Assembly (NCBI GenBank): GCA_036505615.1
Contig: DASXTB010000324.1
Coordinates: forward strand, 1 to 39,152
Direction of reading: 5' to 3'
DNA from: DASXTB01 sp036505615
GTDB lineage: Bacteria > Acidobacteriota > UBA6911 > JACQSX01
Length of the DNA: 39,152 nt
Positions within the stretch are counted from its first letter, which is position 1, and every line of letters begins with the position of its first letter. The translations under genes were made by a program, and so were the position numbers. Below the pieces are notes generated by a model, which worked only from the letters and a program-made list of their open reading frames with translations, was not told the origin of the DNA and searched no databases. Shown here piece after piece: positions 17,130 through 25,569 of the stretch.

Positions 17130-17652
17130 CCATAACCTCGCGACAGCCCAACGATTTCAAAAAATCCCTGGTGCCCTGAAGATCGAATTTTGGATCTGTT
17201 GATTCAATAACCAGGAAGAATCGATCTTTGGAGGCAAGCGCAAAACGGGGAACGTTGAAGACGGGATGATGAGGCATCGGAAGGCCGTTTAGAGCCAGCA
17301 TGCCCAGCACGGCCGACAAAGCCGCAGCCAGAATCGTCATCTCAAAAGTCACCACCACAAAAGCAGGCCAACTGTTGAGCGGACGTCCTCCAATGTTTAG
17401 AGGATAATCAATAACGGCGATGTAGTACTGCATAAAGAAACCGCCGATGCATCCGACGATGCCGCCGATCAGCACGATCATGGGAACCCGGGTGTGACGA
17501 AAGCCGAGAGCCGAGGACAGCCCCTCAACGGGGAACGGCGTATAGGCATCCATTCTGCGGTATCCCGCGTCCCGCGCCTGATGTGCCGCCGCAACCAGCT
17601 TCTCAGGGTCTTCAAATTCGGCCATCAGTCCATAAGTCGAAGGTCGCTTCAT
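17116..17652 (-). CDS. actD: Alternative complex III subunit ActD (DUF3341)
   Basis: A 178-residue membrane subunit. An N-terminal cytoplasmic domain (1-55) begins with YGLMAEFEDPEKLVAAAHQA, the usual DUF3341 opening. Two helices follow (about 57-81 and 95-122), then a C-terminal domain with VIESTDPKFD. It is a structural part of alternative complex III without cofactors. It is separated from actC by 94 bp that contain a tandem repeat, while it overlaps actE. Confidence 0.93.
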   Translation of the reverse strand: MKRPSTYGLMAEFEDPEKLVAAAHQARDAGYRRMDAYTPFPVEGLSSALGFRHTRVPMIVLIGGIVGCIGGFFMQYYIAVIDYPLNIGGRPLNSWPAFVVVTFEMTILAAALSAVLGMLALNGLPMPHHPVFNVPRFALASKDRFFLVIESTDPKFDLQGTRDFLKSLGCREVMDVES

Positions 17653-17682
17653 CTATATTTCCTCAGCCCGAATTGCCCATCG

Positions 17683-17743
17683 TTTTCTGCCCTCTGCCTC
17701 CTGCCTCCTGCTCTCTGCTTTCTGCCTTCCGCCTCGTGTCCCC
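17683..17743. repeat. Single-arm tandem repeat (7-bp CTGCCTC type) inside the act operon
   Basis: About eight degenerate CTGCCTC/CTGCTCT/CTGCTTT units occupy nearly all of the 94-bp gap between actC and actD. I see no complementary arm nearby. The same unit type builds 35513-35800 and the array at the right edge of the window. Confidence 0.75.
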
Positions 17744-17746
17744 ACA

Positions 17747-19126
17747 CTAACTCTCCTTCCCTTCCGTCTCGGTCAACAGCGCCCTCACTTCGGCGATAGA
17801 AATCATGGGCAAGAATCGGATGAATAGGAACAATAGCGCCAGGAACAATCCGATCGTTCCTATGAAGGTCGCCCAGTCCCACACGGTGGCCGAATACATC
17901 CCCCAGGATGAGGGAAGAAAATCTCGGTGCAAGCTGGTTATTACAATGACATAGCGCTCCAGCCACATCCCAGTGAGCACCACAATTGAGATTACGAATA
18001 CTGCGGCAACTCTCTCGCGAATCTTCTTGATCCAGAGCATCTGGGGTGTGAGTATATTGCACACGATCAGTGCCCAGTACCAGGGACCGTAGGGACCGAA
18101 CATTCGGTTCTTGGTCATGGCCCATTCGAAAGTATCCCCGCTGTACCAGGCCATAAACACTTCCATCATGTATCCGTAAGCAACGATCAATCCTGTAGCC
18201 AGCATAACCTTCGCCATGTTGACGATGTGTCGCATGGTGATGAAACCTTCCAGGCCATAAAACTTTCTGAGTGGAATGGCCAGCACCAGAACCATGGCAA
18301 ACCCCGAATAAATCGCCCCGGCGACGAAATAAGGCGGGAAGATGGTGGTGTGCCAACCGGGTAAAATCGAAATCGCAAAGTCGAAACTCACCACTGTATG
18401 AACCGAAACCACCAGCGGTGTCGCCAGTCCGGCCAGTAGCAGGTACGCCACCTCGTAACGCTGCCAATGCCGCGCGGAGCCCCGCCATCCCATGGCCAGA
18501 ATTCCGTAAATGATCTGCCCGGCCCGCCTGGGGGCCCGATCGCGCAAGGTAGCAAGGTCGGGTATCAAACCTACAAACCAAAACAGCAGAGATACTGTGA
18601 AGTAAGTAGAAACGGCGAACACATCCCACACCAGCGGGCTGCGGAACTGCGGCTGTATTCCCATAGTGTTGGGATAGGGAAACAGCCAATAAAAGTACCA
18701 GGGGCGGCCCAAATGCAGCAGCGGAAACATTGCTGCGCATGCAACAGCAAACAGCGTCATGGCTTCAGCAAAGCGATTTATAGAAGTGCGCCATTTCTGG
18801 TTCAGCAGCAGGAGAATGGCTGAAATCAGAGTCCCAGCGTGGCCGATTCCAATCCACCACACAAAGTTGATGATGGCGAATCCCCAAGCAACAGGTATGT
18901 TGATTCCCCAGATGCCGACGCCGACAGTAAACAGATAGGCGATGGCGAAAAGGAGCACCATCACCACAGTAAATGAGACCGTAAATCCGACGATCCAGCC
19001 CAGGGGCGTGCCGCGCCTCAGAACGATAGCGCTGATCTGGTCGGTGACCGAAGCAAACGTGTAACCAGGCTCGATGACCGGCGACTGCTCGCTGGAATTA
19101 ACGGTACCGCGCAAGCGTTCGTGCAT
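17747..19126 (-). CDS. actC: Alternative complex III subunit ActC (NrfD/PsrC-like quinone subunit)
   Basis: A 459-residue membrane protein with about ten helices. It belongs to the NrfD/PsrC family and provides a quinol-oxidising site of alternative complex III. Typical stretches are NFVWWIGIGHAGTLISAIL near residue 88, NRFAEAMTLFAVACAAMFPL near 117 and LPGWHTTIFPPYFVAGAIYSG near 254. The start is ATG 19126, 5 bp after the actB stop. A 363-residue frame at 17649-18740 in another register is a shadow of this gene. Confidence 0.95.
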   Translation of the reverse strand: MHERLRGTVNSSEQSPVIEPGYTFASVTDQISAIVLRRGTPLGWIVGFTVSFTVVMVLLFAIAYLFTVGVGIWGINIPVAWGFAIINFVWWIGIGHAGTLISAILLLLNQKWRTSINRFAEAMTLFAVACAAMFPLLHLGRPWYFYWLFPYPNTMGIQPQFRSPLVWDVFAVSTYFTVSLLFWFVGLIPDLATLRDRAPRRAGQIIYGILAMGWRGSARHWQRYEVAYLLLAGLATPLVVSVHTVVSFDFAISILPGWHTTIFPPYFVAGAIYSGFAMVLVLAIPLRKFYGLEGFITMRHIVNMAKVMLATGLIVAYGYMMEVFMAWYSGDTFEWAMTKNRMFGPYGPWYWALIVCNILTPQMLWIKKIRERVAAVFVISIVVLTGMWLERYVIVITSLHRDFLPSSWGMYSATVWDWATFIGTIGLFLALLFLFIRFLPMISIAEVRALLTETEGKES

Positions 19127-19131
19127 GGGAG

Positions 19132-22100
19132 CTATGTTTTCTCCAATTCCGGATTAGGATTTCGCACCGCAGCCAAATACGTGGTGCGCGGGCGCGTGTT
19201 CAGTTCCGCCAGTAAGCCGTAGTTGCGCGGTTCTTTCTTCAGCTTCGCAACCCGGCTGTCAGGATCATTGATGTTGCCAAACACAATTGCCTGTGCCGGG
19301 CACACCGCTTGACACGCTGTCAAAACCTCGCCGTCTCGAACGGGGCGGTTCTCTCTTTCAGCGTTTATCTTTGCGTGGCTGATCCGCTGCACGCAGTAAG
19401 TACACTTCTCCATCACTCCGCGGCTGCGAACCGACACTTCTGGATTCGTCAATAACTTAAGACTGGCTGTTTCCCAGTCGGCAAACTGCAGGAAATTAAA
19501 CCGGCGGACCTTGTAGGGGCAGTTATTCGAACAGTACCGGGTTCCCACACAGCGGTTGTAGACCATCGTGTTGAGGCCTTCAGCGCTGTGAGTAGTCGCC
19601 TGCACGGGACAAACTATCTCGCAAGGCGCGTGTTCGCAGTGCTGGCAAAGAACCGGCTGGTAGTACACTTCAGGATTATCGATCTCTCCTTTGTGATACT
19701 GATCAATTCGCAGCCAGTGCATCTCGCGCCCTCGCATTACCTGCTCCTTCCCCACAATCGGGATATTGTTCTCGGATTGGCAAGCGATCACGCAGGCATT
19801 GCAACCAACACAAGAATTCAGATCAATCGCCATGCCCCAGGCATAGTCTTTGTACTGGAAGCCCGGATAAAGAGACGGGGTCTTCAGTGGATCGGGAAAC
19901 TCCTGCTGTGCAAACTTAGGATCTTTCTTGTAGCCATTGAGCGTATTACTGGGAAGCAGGTTCCGGCCTTCAATGTTGTGATGGTATTGCGCACAGGCAA
20001 GGGGATAACGGCCCCCTGTTTTCGTGACCGATAGACCGCTGCCGAACCAGAGCGAATCGGAAGTGCGGATAGTGTTGGCGCTGAAGCCGGCACCCGTACC
20101 CACTCTTCCGGCACGCTTTCTCCCGTATCCGAGGTGCACGGTGATGCAATCATCGGCGTGGCCGGGGGCGATCCAAACCGGAGCCAGTACCTTTCTGCCC
20201 TGAAATTGCAATTCCACCACGTCTGCCAGCACCTGACCGTGCTCACCGCCCCGCCAGGCGATCTCATGGGAAAGGCCCAGGCGCTGCGCCGTGGCCGGGC
20301 TGACTAAGGCGGCATTGTCCCAGGTTAACTTGGTCAGTGGCTTGGGCAATTCCTGAAGCCAGCCGTTATTCGCAAATCGTCCGTCGTACACGGTCGGATC
20401 GGGCCTGAATACGATCTCGAGCTCACCGGACGGCAAAGGTCCGGAGCTTCGCTTCACCGATTCACTGGTCCAGTCTGTCCTTAGCGAAACCGATCTCTGC
20501 GGAGACGCCGTGTTTGGCACAAATCCATCATGAAGGGCCTTGCGCCAGAATTTGTCGAACTCGGGGGAATCGGGCTTCGACTGAGTCCCGGCGACAGCGG
20601 TTTGGCCGGCGCCCCATCCTCCAGCCTTTTGCGTCTTCCAGTAGTCACGAACAATCTCATAGCTGGTGCGCTCCGGTTGGTCGGTAAACGCAGCCAGCAG
20701 TTCATGAGCCGTCTTTCCGTGATAGAGCGGGGCAATCAACGGCTGCACGATCGAAATGGTTCCATCGTAGGCACGAACGTCGCTCCACGATTCCAAGAAG
20801 TGGGCCTGAGGGATGTGCCAGTGGCACAGCTCGGACGTCTCGTCGTAATAGAGGCTCAAGTGAACGCGCAGTCCGACCTTGGACATGCTGGCGGCGAAAT
20901 TCAGATCCGCGGGCGCGCTGTAGACGGGGTTGGCGCCGATTATAACCAGAAGGTCTACCTGGCCGGCCTCCATATCTTTGACAAGCCGGCGAAGCGATTC
21001 CACCGGGTCGGCAGGTTCGGCTTCCACAGGATCGGTGTAGGTTACCGTTTTTCCGACATTGCTCAGCGCATGATTCATGGCATGCGCCAACGCGTGCACT
21101 TCCGGTGTCTGGTAGTCTCCGGCAATGACAATGCTTGACCCTCGGTGTTGCTGCAGATCGCGCGCCACCGCGGCGATCCACTTTTCAGGAGCAACAGATC
21201 CTTCCGCGGCTGAGAGCGCCGGAACGCCCAGATGCCGAGCCAACGCGCGCGCAAGACTTCCAATCTCTCGCGGGCGCAACGGCAGCCTGTGATCCGCTTT
21301 TGATCCGGTATTGCTGGGAGTGCTCTCGACCACATAGAGTCGATTCATTTCAGTCTTGCCCTCCTCCAGTCTCCGCCTGGCAATAAAGTCCCGTGTGTAA
21401 TGAAGGCTGGCAGGACCACAAGTGAGGAAATCTGAGTCAAGCGAGAGAACTACGTCCGCTTTGTCGAAGTGATAGATCGTATTGACCGGCGTGCCGAATG
21501 CCAGCAGGGCGCCGGCTCGCGCGCCATCGCCCGAAGCCGGTTCGTACTGAATCCACCGGGCGGAGGGCATTTGCTTCAACAACTCTGCGAGTTGACTGCC
21601 CAGCGTCGGCGATGTGACCGCGCCTGTCAATATTCGTACTCCTGCTCCCTTTAGCGCCCGCTGCGCCTGCAATAACGAGCGGATGGCTCCCAGAAATGCC
21701 GACCAGGAGCGAATGTCTCCAATGTTGGTAACGGCGGGCGCGCGGTCCGGGTCGTAGAGAGTCAAAACAGACGCCTGGGCAAACAGATCCGTTGCGCCAA
21801 GACTGGCAGGATGGTCAGGGTTTCCTTCGATTTTGGTGGGACGCCCCTCATGGCTTTCGACCAGCACTCCGGCGCCGACGCCGCTCAGCTCCATGGCGGT
21901 GGCGAAAAAGAGCGGCTTGCCGAGCGCCAGTTCCTCCGGCTGGCGGACATACGGAAAAATCGCCTCAGCCGGTGCGCGGCTGCATGCGTTCAGTCCGGCC
22001 AGCGCAAGTGAGGCGCCCATCAATTTCAAAAATCTCCGACGGCCCACCGGATCATTCCACTCACAGATCTGTTTTGGAAACTCCCGATGCAGAAACTCTT

Positions 22101-22215
22101 GGAACTCCTGGGTGTCTGCCAACTCTTCCAGACTGCGCCAGTATTCTTTGCCACGCGATGAACCGAGCCGGGCGCGCAATGAAGCGAGATCAAGCCTGTT
22201 GTGATTAATAGACAT
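19132..22215 (-). CDS. actB: Alternative complex III subunit ActB (molybdopterin-like/iron-sulfur fusion)
   Basis: A 1027-residue periplasm-facing subunit. A Tat-type signal (RRRFLKLMGASLALAG, 59-74) is preceded by a 58-residue cytoplasmic stretch. The middle part (about 90-770) has the molybdopterin-oxidoreductase fold, which in ActB proteins carries no molybdenum cofactor. The C-terminal part (about 800-1010) is a ferredoxin-like domain with four cysteine clusters: CVGCNACVIAC, CQHCEHAPCEIVC, CVGTRYCSNNC and the pair CTYC/CQAVC. These would bind three or four iron-sulfur clusters that conduct electrons between the quinol sites and the hemes. It starts 33 bp after actA. Confidence 0.95.
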   Translation of the reverse strand: MSINHNRLDLASLRARLGSSRGKEYWRSLEELADTQEFQEFLHREFPKQICEWNDPVGRRRFLKLMGASLALAGLNACSRAPAEAIFPYVRQPEELALGKPLFFATAMELSGVGAGVLVESHEGRPTKIEGNPDHPASLGATDLFAQASVLTLYDPDRAPAVTNIGDIRSWSAFLGAIRSLLQAQRALKGAGVRILTGAVTSPTLGSQLAELLKQMPSARWIQYEPASGDGARAGALLAFGTPVNTIYHFDKADVVLSLDSDFLTCGPASLHYTRDFIARRRLEEGKTEMNRLYVVESTPSNTGSKADHRLPLRPREIGSLARALARHLGVPALSAAEGSVAPEKWIAAVARDLQQHRGSSIVIAGDYQTPEVHALAHAMNHALSNVGKTVTYTDPVEAEPADPVESLRRLVKDMEAGQVDLLVIIGANPVYSAPADLNFAASMSKVGLRVHLSLYYDETSELCHWHIPQAHFLESWSDVRAYDGTISIVQPLIAPLYHGKTAHELLAAFTDQPERTSYEIVRDYWKTQKAGGWGAGQTAVAGTQSKPDSPEFDKFWRKALHDGFVPNTASPQRSVSLRTDWTSESVKRSSGPLPSGELEIVFRPDPTVYDGRFANNGWLQELPKPLTKLTWDNAALVSPATAQRLGLSHEIAWRGGEHGQVLADVVELQFQGRKVLAPVWIAPGHADDCITVHLGYGRKRAGRVGTGAGFSANTIRTSDSLWFGSGLSVTKTGGRYPLACAQYHHNIEGRNLLPSNTLNGYKKDPKFAQQEFPDPLKTPSLYPGFQYKDYAWGMAIDLNSCVGCNACVIACQSENNIPIVGKEQVMRGREMHWLRIDQYHKGEIDNPEVYYQPVLCQHCEHAPCEIVCPVQATTHSAEGLNTMVYNRCVGTRYCSNNCPYKVRRFNFLQFADWETASLKLLTNPEVSVRSRGVMEKCTYCVQRISHAKINAERENRPVRDGEVLTACQAVCPAQAIVFGNINDPDSRVAKLKKEPRNYGLLAELNTRPRTTYLAAVRNPNPELEKT

Positions 22216-22248
22216 CGCAAGCCCTCTACCAATCTTTCTAGTGATCAG

Positions 22249-22908
22249 TCATCGATGACATGTATCACAGCTGGTCAAATGAGCCGGATCGAGAATTTTG
22301 TATTCTCCCGCCAGTCTCCACCCTTCCTCGATTTGATTTGGCGGTGGCTCCCAAGCCATGTTGAAGATCTGATCGCGGCGCCTCAGATATCGCTCCGGGT
22401 GGCGATGACATTCAAGACACCATTCCATCTGCAGCGATGCGGTCTGCCATGTCAGCGGCATTCGATCGACCCTGCCATGACAAGTGGCGCATCCGACTCC
22501 CTTATTCACATGGATGCTGTGATTGAAATAAACAAAATCCGGCAGATTGTGCACTCTAGTCCACTGGAGCGGTTTTCCTGTTCGCCAACTCTCGCGCACC
22601 GGCTCCAGGTAGGCGCTGTCGGCGAAAATCTGTGAGTGGCAGTTCATGCAGGTCTTCGTCGGTGGAATTCCGGCAAAGGAGGAGTCTTCAACCGAAGTGT
22701 GACAGTAACGGCAGTCGATCCCGTCGTCGCCGGCGTGGTGCTTGTGGCTGAATTGCACCGGCTGTTCGCGAGCCACCCATACTTGGGTGATGTAAGACGA
22801 ACGGTTCAACCCCGCTATCAGCCAGGCAAGAGAAGCCAGCACGAAGAGAGCGCCGAAGATACTTAGCTTTGAGAGAGTATTTGTGCTGCGATGAAAAATC
22901 TGGGACAT
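22249..22908 (-). CDS. actA: Alternative complex III subunit ActA, pentaheme cytochrome c
   Basis: A 219-residue membrane-anchored multiheme cytochrome c. One helix (about 16-34) is followed by five CxxCH motifs at 66-70, 87-91, 140-144, 164-168 and 214-218. It forms the heme chain of alternative complex III. It is the first gene of the respiratory cluster. AGGGG lies 6 nt before the ATG. Upstream on the minus strand only a weak promoter-like pair (GTTTCA, 17 bp, TAATAA at about 22950) can be proposed. Confidence 0.95.
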   Translation of the reverse strand: MSQIFHRSTNTLSKLSIFGALFVLASLAWLIAGLNRSSYITQVWVAREQPVQFSHKHHAGDDGIDCRYCHTSVEDSSFAGIPPTKTCMNCHSQIFADSAYLEPVRESWRTGKPLQWTRVHNLPDFVYFNHSIHVNKGVGCATCHGRVDRMPLTWQTASLQMEWCLECHRHPERYLRRRDQIFNMAWEPPPNQIEEGWRLAGEYKILDPAHLTSCDTCHR

Positions 22909-23023
22909 CCACGCCCCTATCCAGCTCGACGCAATGCTACAGATTTATTAAGCCCACTTTTCTGAGTTGAAACGGGGAAAGAATATCAGCCCCCCGAACA
23001 TAATTCTAGGCAAAGAAATGCGG

Positions 23024-23633
23024 AGGCACAGTGCGACAAAGCCGCAACCCAATAAAAGCCGATCACGACCACGTTCACGACCACGTCGACGACCACGGCC
23101 ACGTCCGACGTCCACGACGAACGACTCGCTGGATCGTCAGTTAGAATTTGATCATCTTGGTCAGCATCGAAACAACGCGCTCAATGAGTTGGCCGCCTTT
23201 CTGTAGCAGCTCAGGATCGGCCAGTTTGAGTGCCTTGCAAGCATCCAGTATGGCTCCGCATTCCATCGATGATCCTCTCGCAATGCCGAAGAAGCGTGCG
23301 CTGTCAGCTCCGGTCGGCTTTCCTGTCCCTTCTGCAATATTAAGAGGAGACGAGACGGCCGCCTCTTTGAGGTGGTCAGCCAGAAAAGAGTATTTACGGG
23401 GGATTTGTTTGATGATTTCAGCTGCCACTGCGAGAAACTCAATAGCACACTGGTAGACGTCGAGTTTTTGGTAACTGAGCATAAGAACCTCCTGACATAC
23501 TTAACTGGCCAGGAGAGATATTTGCGATTGTTTCTTCAACACGGCAGACGTGGACGTAGTCGTTGACGTGGACGTGATCGTGAACGTGATCGTGGTCGGT
23601 CGTTTTGGTTGCGGCTCTGCCGCGCTGTGCCTT
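23024..23633. mobile_element. Inverted-repeat element enclosing a four-helix-bundle gene (IVS-like)
   Basis: The left end (23024-23123) and right end (23546-23633) are long imperfect inverted repeats. The outer 26 bp match with only three differences (AGGCACAGTGCGACAAAGCC against AGGCACAGCGCGGCAGAGCC, then GCAACC). Inside the border both arms carry 6-bp CACGAC/CACGTC units. The complete four-helix-bundle ORF (23141-23482, minus) lies between the arms. This is the layout of 23S rRNA intervening sequences, but the site here is intergenic. Whether it moves is unknown. No target duplication could be confirmed by eye. The remaining gene-free sequence on either side shows no other gene. Confidence 0.6.
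23141..23482 (-). CDS. Four-helix-bundle protein (23S rRNA intervening-sequence/S23 family)
   Basis: A 113-residue, mostly alpha-helical protein. It begins with the family's characteristic YQKLDVYQCAIEF and carries the central signature SSPLNIAEGTGK (about 44-55) and RFFGIARGSSMECGAILDA (about 63-81). Length and motifs fit the four-helix-bundle family found in 23S rRNA intervening sequences and, in a divergent branch, as the Avd accessory protein of diversity-generating retroelements. No reverse transcriptase or variable repeat is nearby. AGGAGG sits 6 nt before the ATG, one of the best ribosome-binding sites in the window, so it is probably expressed. Family function: a basic bundle suggested to bind nucleic acid; its role is unproven. 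Confidence 0.9.
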   Translation of the reverse strand: MLSYQKLDVYQCAIEFLAVAAEIIKQIPRKYSFLADHLKEAAVSSPLNIAEGTGKPTGADSARFFGIARGSSMECGAILDACKALKLADPELLQKGGQLIERVVSMLTKMIKF

Positions 23634-23643
23634 CTTGTTGATT

Positions 23644-23741
23644 TGCTGATCGGCCGACCTGCTGACCTATTACCCGATGACCGATGACCATGACCGTTGA
23701 CCGATGACCATGACCGTTGACCGATGACCATGATCGATGAC
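23644..23741. repeat. Tandem repeat with 20-bp period (CCGATGACCATGACCGTTGA)
   Basis: 23681-23700 and 23701-23720 are identical 20-bp units, and 23721-23740 is a third copy with two changes. Each unit is itself made of 7+6+7 bp GACCGAT/GACCAT/GACCGTT sub-units. More diverged copies reach back to about 23644. It lies between the four-helix-bundle element and the end of the next minus-strand gene, and has no complementary arm. Confidence 0.85.
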
Positions 23742-23744
23742 GAA

Positions 23745-25247
23745 TTACGTTCTTGGTCTGACGTCCACTAAAGCAAAATCAGCCGTCTCGACAATTACGC
23801 GCCAACGCCGGATCAGATCGGGCCACGGAAGCGTGCCAGCCTTTTCGATCACAACGTATCGAACGGGGGATGCAGCCACGGCGTTGATGATCACTTCGGG
23901 AGAGGAAACTTCACGCTCAAACAAGTGGGCCATTTGCCAGGCAGAGCTCTTGCATGAGTCCAAATAGCGCACCGGAAATGCTGAAGAAAGAATCTGATTG
24001 CTCGACAACGAGATTCCGTTGCTTTCGGCCGCGACCAACTGGTCTATGTGCACAAACGGGTAAATGCCCGGCTTCAAAGAAGCGCGGCCCCAGTAGATTC
24101 CCATGAGCGAAGCCTGGACCTGATCGCGCTCCAGTTTTCGGCTCGCCTCCAGCAGTGGATCGAGTTGCCTGTTCCAACGCAGTTGGAGAGGTAGAATGTG
24201 CCACAGGTGCCAGCACAGCAGCAGAGCACACAGCGCGCCAATCCACGTGTTCCAACGCGAAGGCAGCCAGAGCGCCGCAAGAATTACAGCCAGGAGCCAG
24301 AGTCGCGCCTTGATCGCCATCGCCACACCAAGCTGGTCGGGAGCGAAAAAGAAGAACAGCAGAAAGGCCGCCAAAACAGCCGCGTATCGACGAGGGATCT
24401 CTCCCCGGCTGATTCTCCATAGCACTGCCACCAGAACAGCAGCCTGTAGAACCGTCAGTATCCACTGCTCGCCGTATCGATACCAGACGTCCATCTCCGC
24501 CACTGAATTTCGAGCCCACTGCGCCAACAACCGCGGCAGGCCGATCTGATCGCCGGATGCTTGAAAGGAACGCATATTGTGCCAGATAATTACGGCCCCC
24601 ACTGCGCTAAGCAGAAACACGAGACTGTAAAAAAGAACAGTCGCTGATCGGCGCCACTTTCCTGCCCTGTCCTTCCCCTTGGCCAGCAGCAGAATCAGCG
24701 ACACCAACAGGTAGGCAGCGAACACAAACAGGTGTGTAAAATACAAGGAGCCGCCCAGAACCAGCAGAAAAAGGGACCGCGCCGGTGACGGCCGCTGCAA
24801 CGCGCGAATTGTCGTGCCCAACCCCAGCAGAAAAATTCCCACTGCCAGATTGAAGTTCCAAAATCCGGCGAAGAGGAACGGATTCAGCAGGAAGAGATAA
24901 ATACCCAAACTGCTGCTTGCGCAATCCATCACTGAGGCGAGGTATCCCCCGCCCCCCGCAACGAGCAGAACATACACAGTAGCCCAGATCTTTTCGGTGA
25001 TTACATTCCCAAACACAGGACTCAGCAGAGCGCCCAACCAGGTGGTCAAAGAATTAGGAGGAGGCGGAGTGGCTTTCTGATAGCAATCCTGCAAATGTAA
25101 ATCCGTCGAAAGTCCCCGGAAGATCTTGGCCGTGTACAGATGGGAAGGGCCATCCTGCGTGAGGAATCGGCTGGGCGTCCAAATCAACACCAGCACTATT
25201 CCGGTTAATGTCAGGTGCCAGAAAAAATCGCTCCTCGGTATACTCAA
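23745..25247 (-). CDS. Polytopic membrane protein, possibly GT-C-like (unknown)
   Basis: A 500-residue integral membrane protein with about ten to twelve helices and a C-terminal soluble part of about 120 residues. An early extracytoplasmic segment reads TQDGPSHLYTAKIF (about 30-43), with an acidic residue after the first helix, as in many GT-C-fold lipid-linked sugar transferases. The overall layout of helices followed by a soluble domain also fits. I cannot name a family with confidence. The start is a TTG at 25247 without a clear ribosome-binding site, so the N-terminus could be a little shorter. It is isolated, with repeat elements on its downstream side. Confidence 0.6.
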   Translation of the reverse strand: MSIPRSDFFWHLTLTGIVLVLIWTPSRFLTQDGPSHLYTAKIFRGLSTDLHLQDCYQKATPPPPNSLTTWLGALLSPVFGNVITEKIWATVYVLLVAGGGGYLASVMDCASSSLGIYLFLLNPFLFAGFWNFNLAVGIFLLGLGTTIRALQRPSPARSLFLLVLGGSLYFTHLFVFAAYLLVSLILLLAKGKDRAGKWRRSATVLFYSLVFLLSAVGAVIIWHNMRSFQASGDQIGLPRLLAQWARNSVAEMDVWYRYGEQWILTVLQAAVLVAVLWRISRGEIPRRYAAVLAAFLLFFFFAPDQLGVAMAIKARLWLLAVILAALWLPSRWNTWIGALCALLLCWHLWHILPLQLRWNRQLDPLLEASRKLERDQVQASLMGIYWGRASLKPGIYPFVHIDQLVAAESNGISLSSNQILSSAFPVRYLDSCKSSAWQMAHLFEREVSSPEVIINAVAASPVRYVVIEKAGTLPWPDLIRRWRVIVETADFALVDVRPRT

Positions 25248-25420
25248 GATTATCTAGCAGTTTCCCGATGGAAAAAGGACTTTAGGATCAGAGAAGGCGC
25301 GCGCAGAAAATCTAACCCAGTCAAATTCCAATCCCCTGGGTGAGTTGCGTCACTATTTCACGCTCCAGAAGATCTTCGTTAGATTCGTTCATTTCCCTCA
25401 ACATCTTGCAAACTTTTGCG

Positions 25421-25449
25421 TTGACAGCCTATCACCTGCTCATTATTAT
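25421..25449 (+). promoter_or_regulatory. Predicted sigma70 promoter of the M23 peptidase gene
   Basis: A perfect -35 hexamer TTGACA (25421-25426) and TATTAT (25444-25449) are separated by 17 bp. Transcription would start near 25456, giving a leader of about 115 nt. The rest of the gap 25248-25420 shows nothing I can name. Confidence 0.75.
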
Positions 25450-25569
25450 TGCCCCACCCTGACTGGGTGACACCTGCCACTTATGCTGACCGTTGGTATC
25501 GACGGTCACTTAAGTTTACGAAAACATACGTTATTTTTCCCGCAGTTTTCGCGACGAGGAGATTTTTTG

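Noticed and set aside
17649..18740. 363-residue ORF on the minus strand
   Set aside because: It overlaps actC in another register, has no family motifs and starts within actC; it is a shadow frame.
23141..23482. Avd accessory gene of a diversity-generating retroelement
   Set aside because: The protein family is related, but there is no reverse transcriptase, template repeat or variable-repeat target gene in the window.
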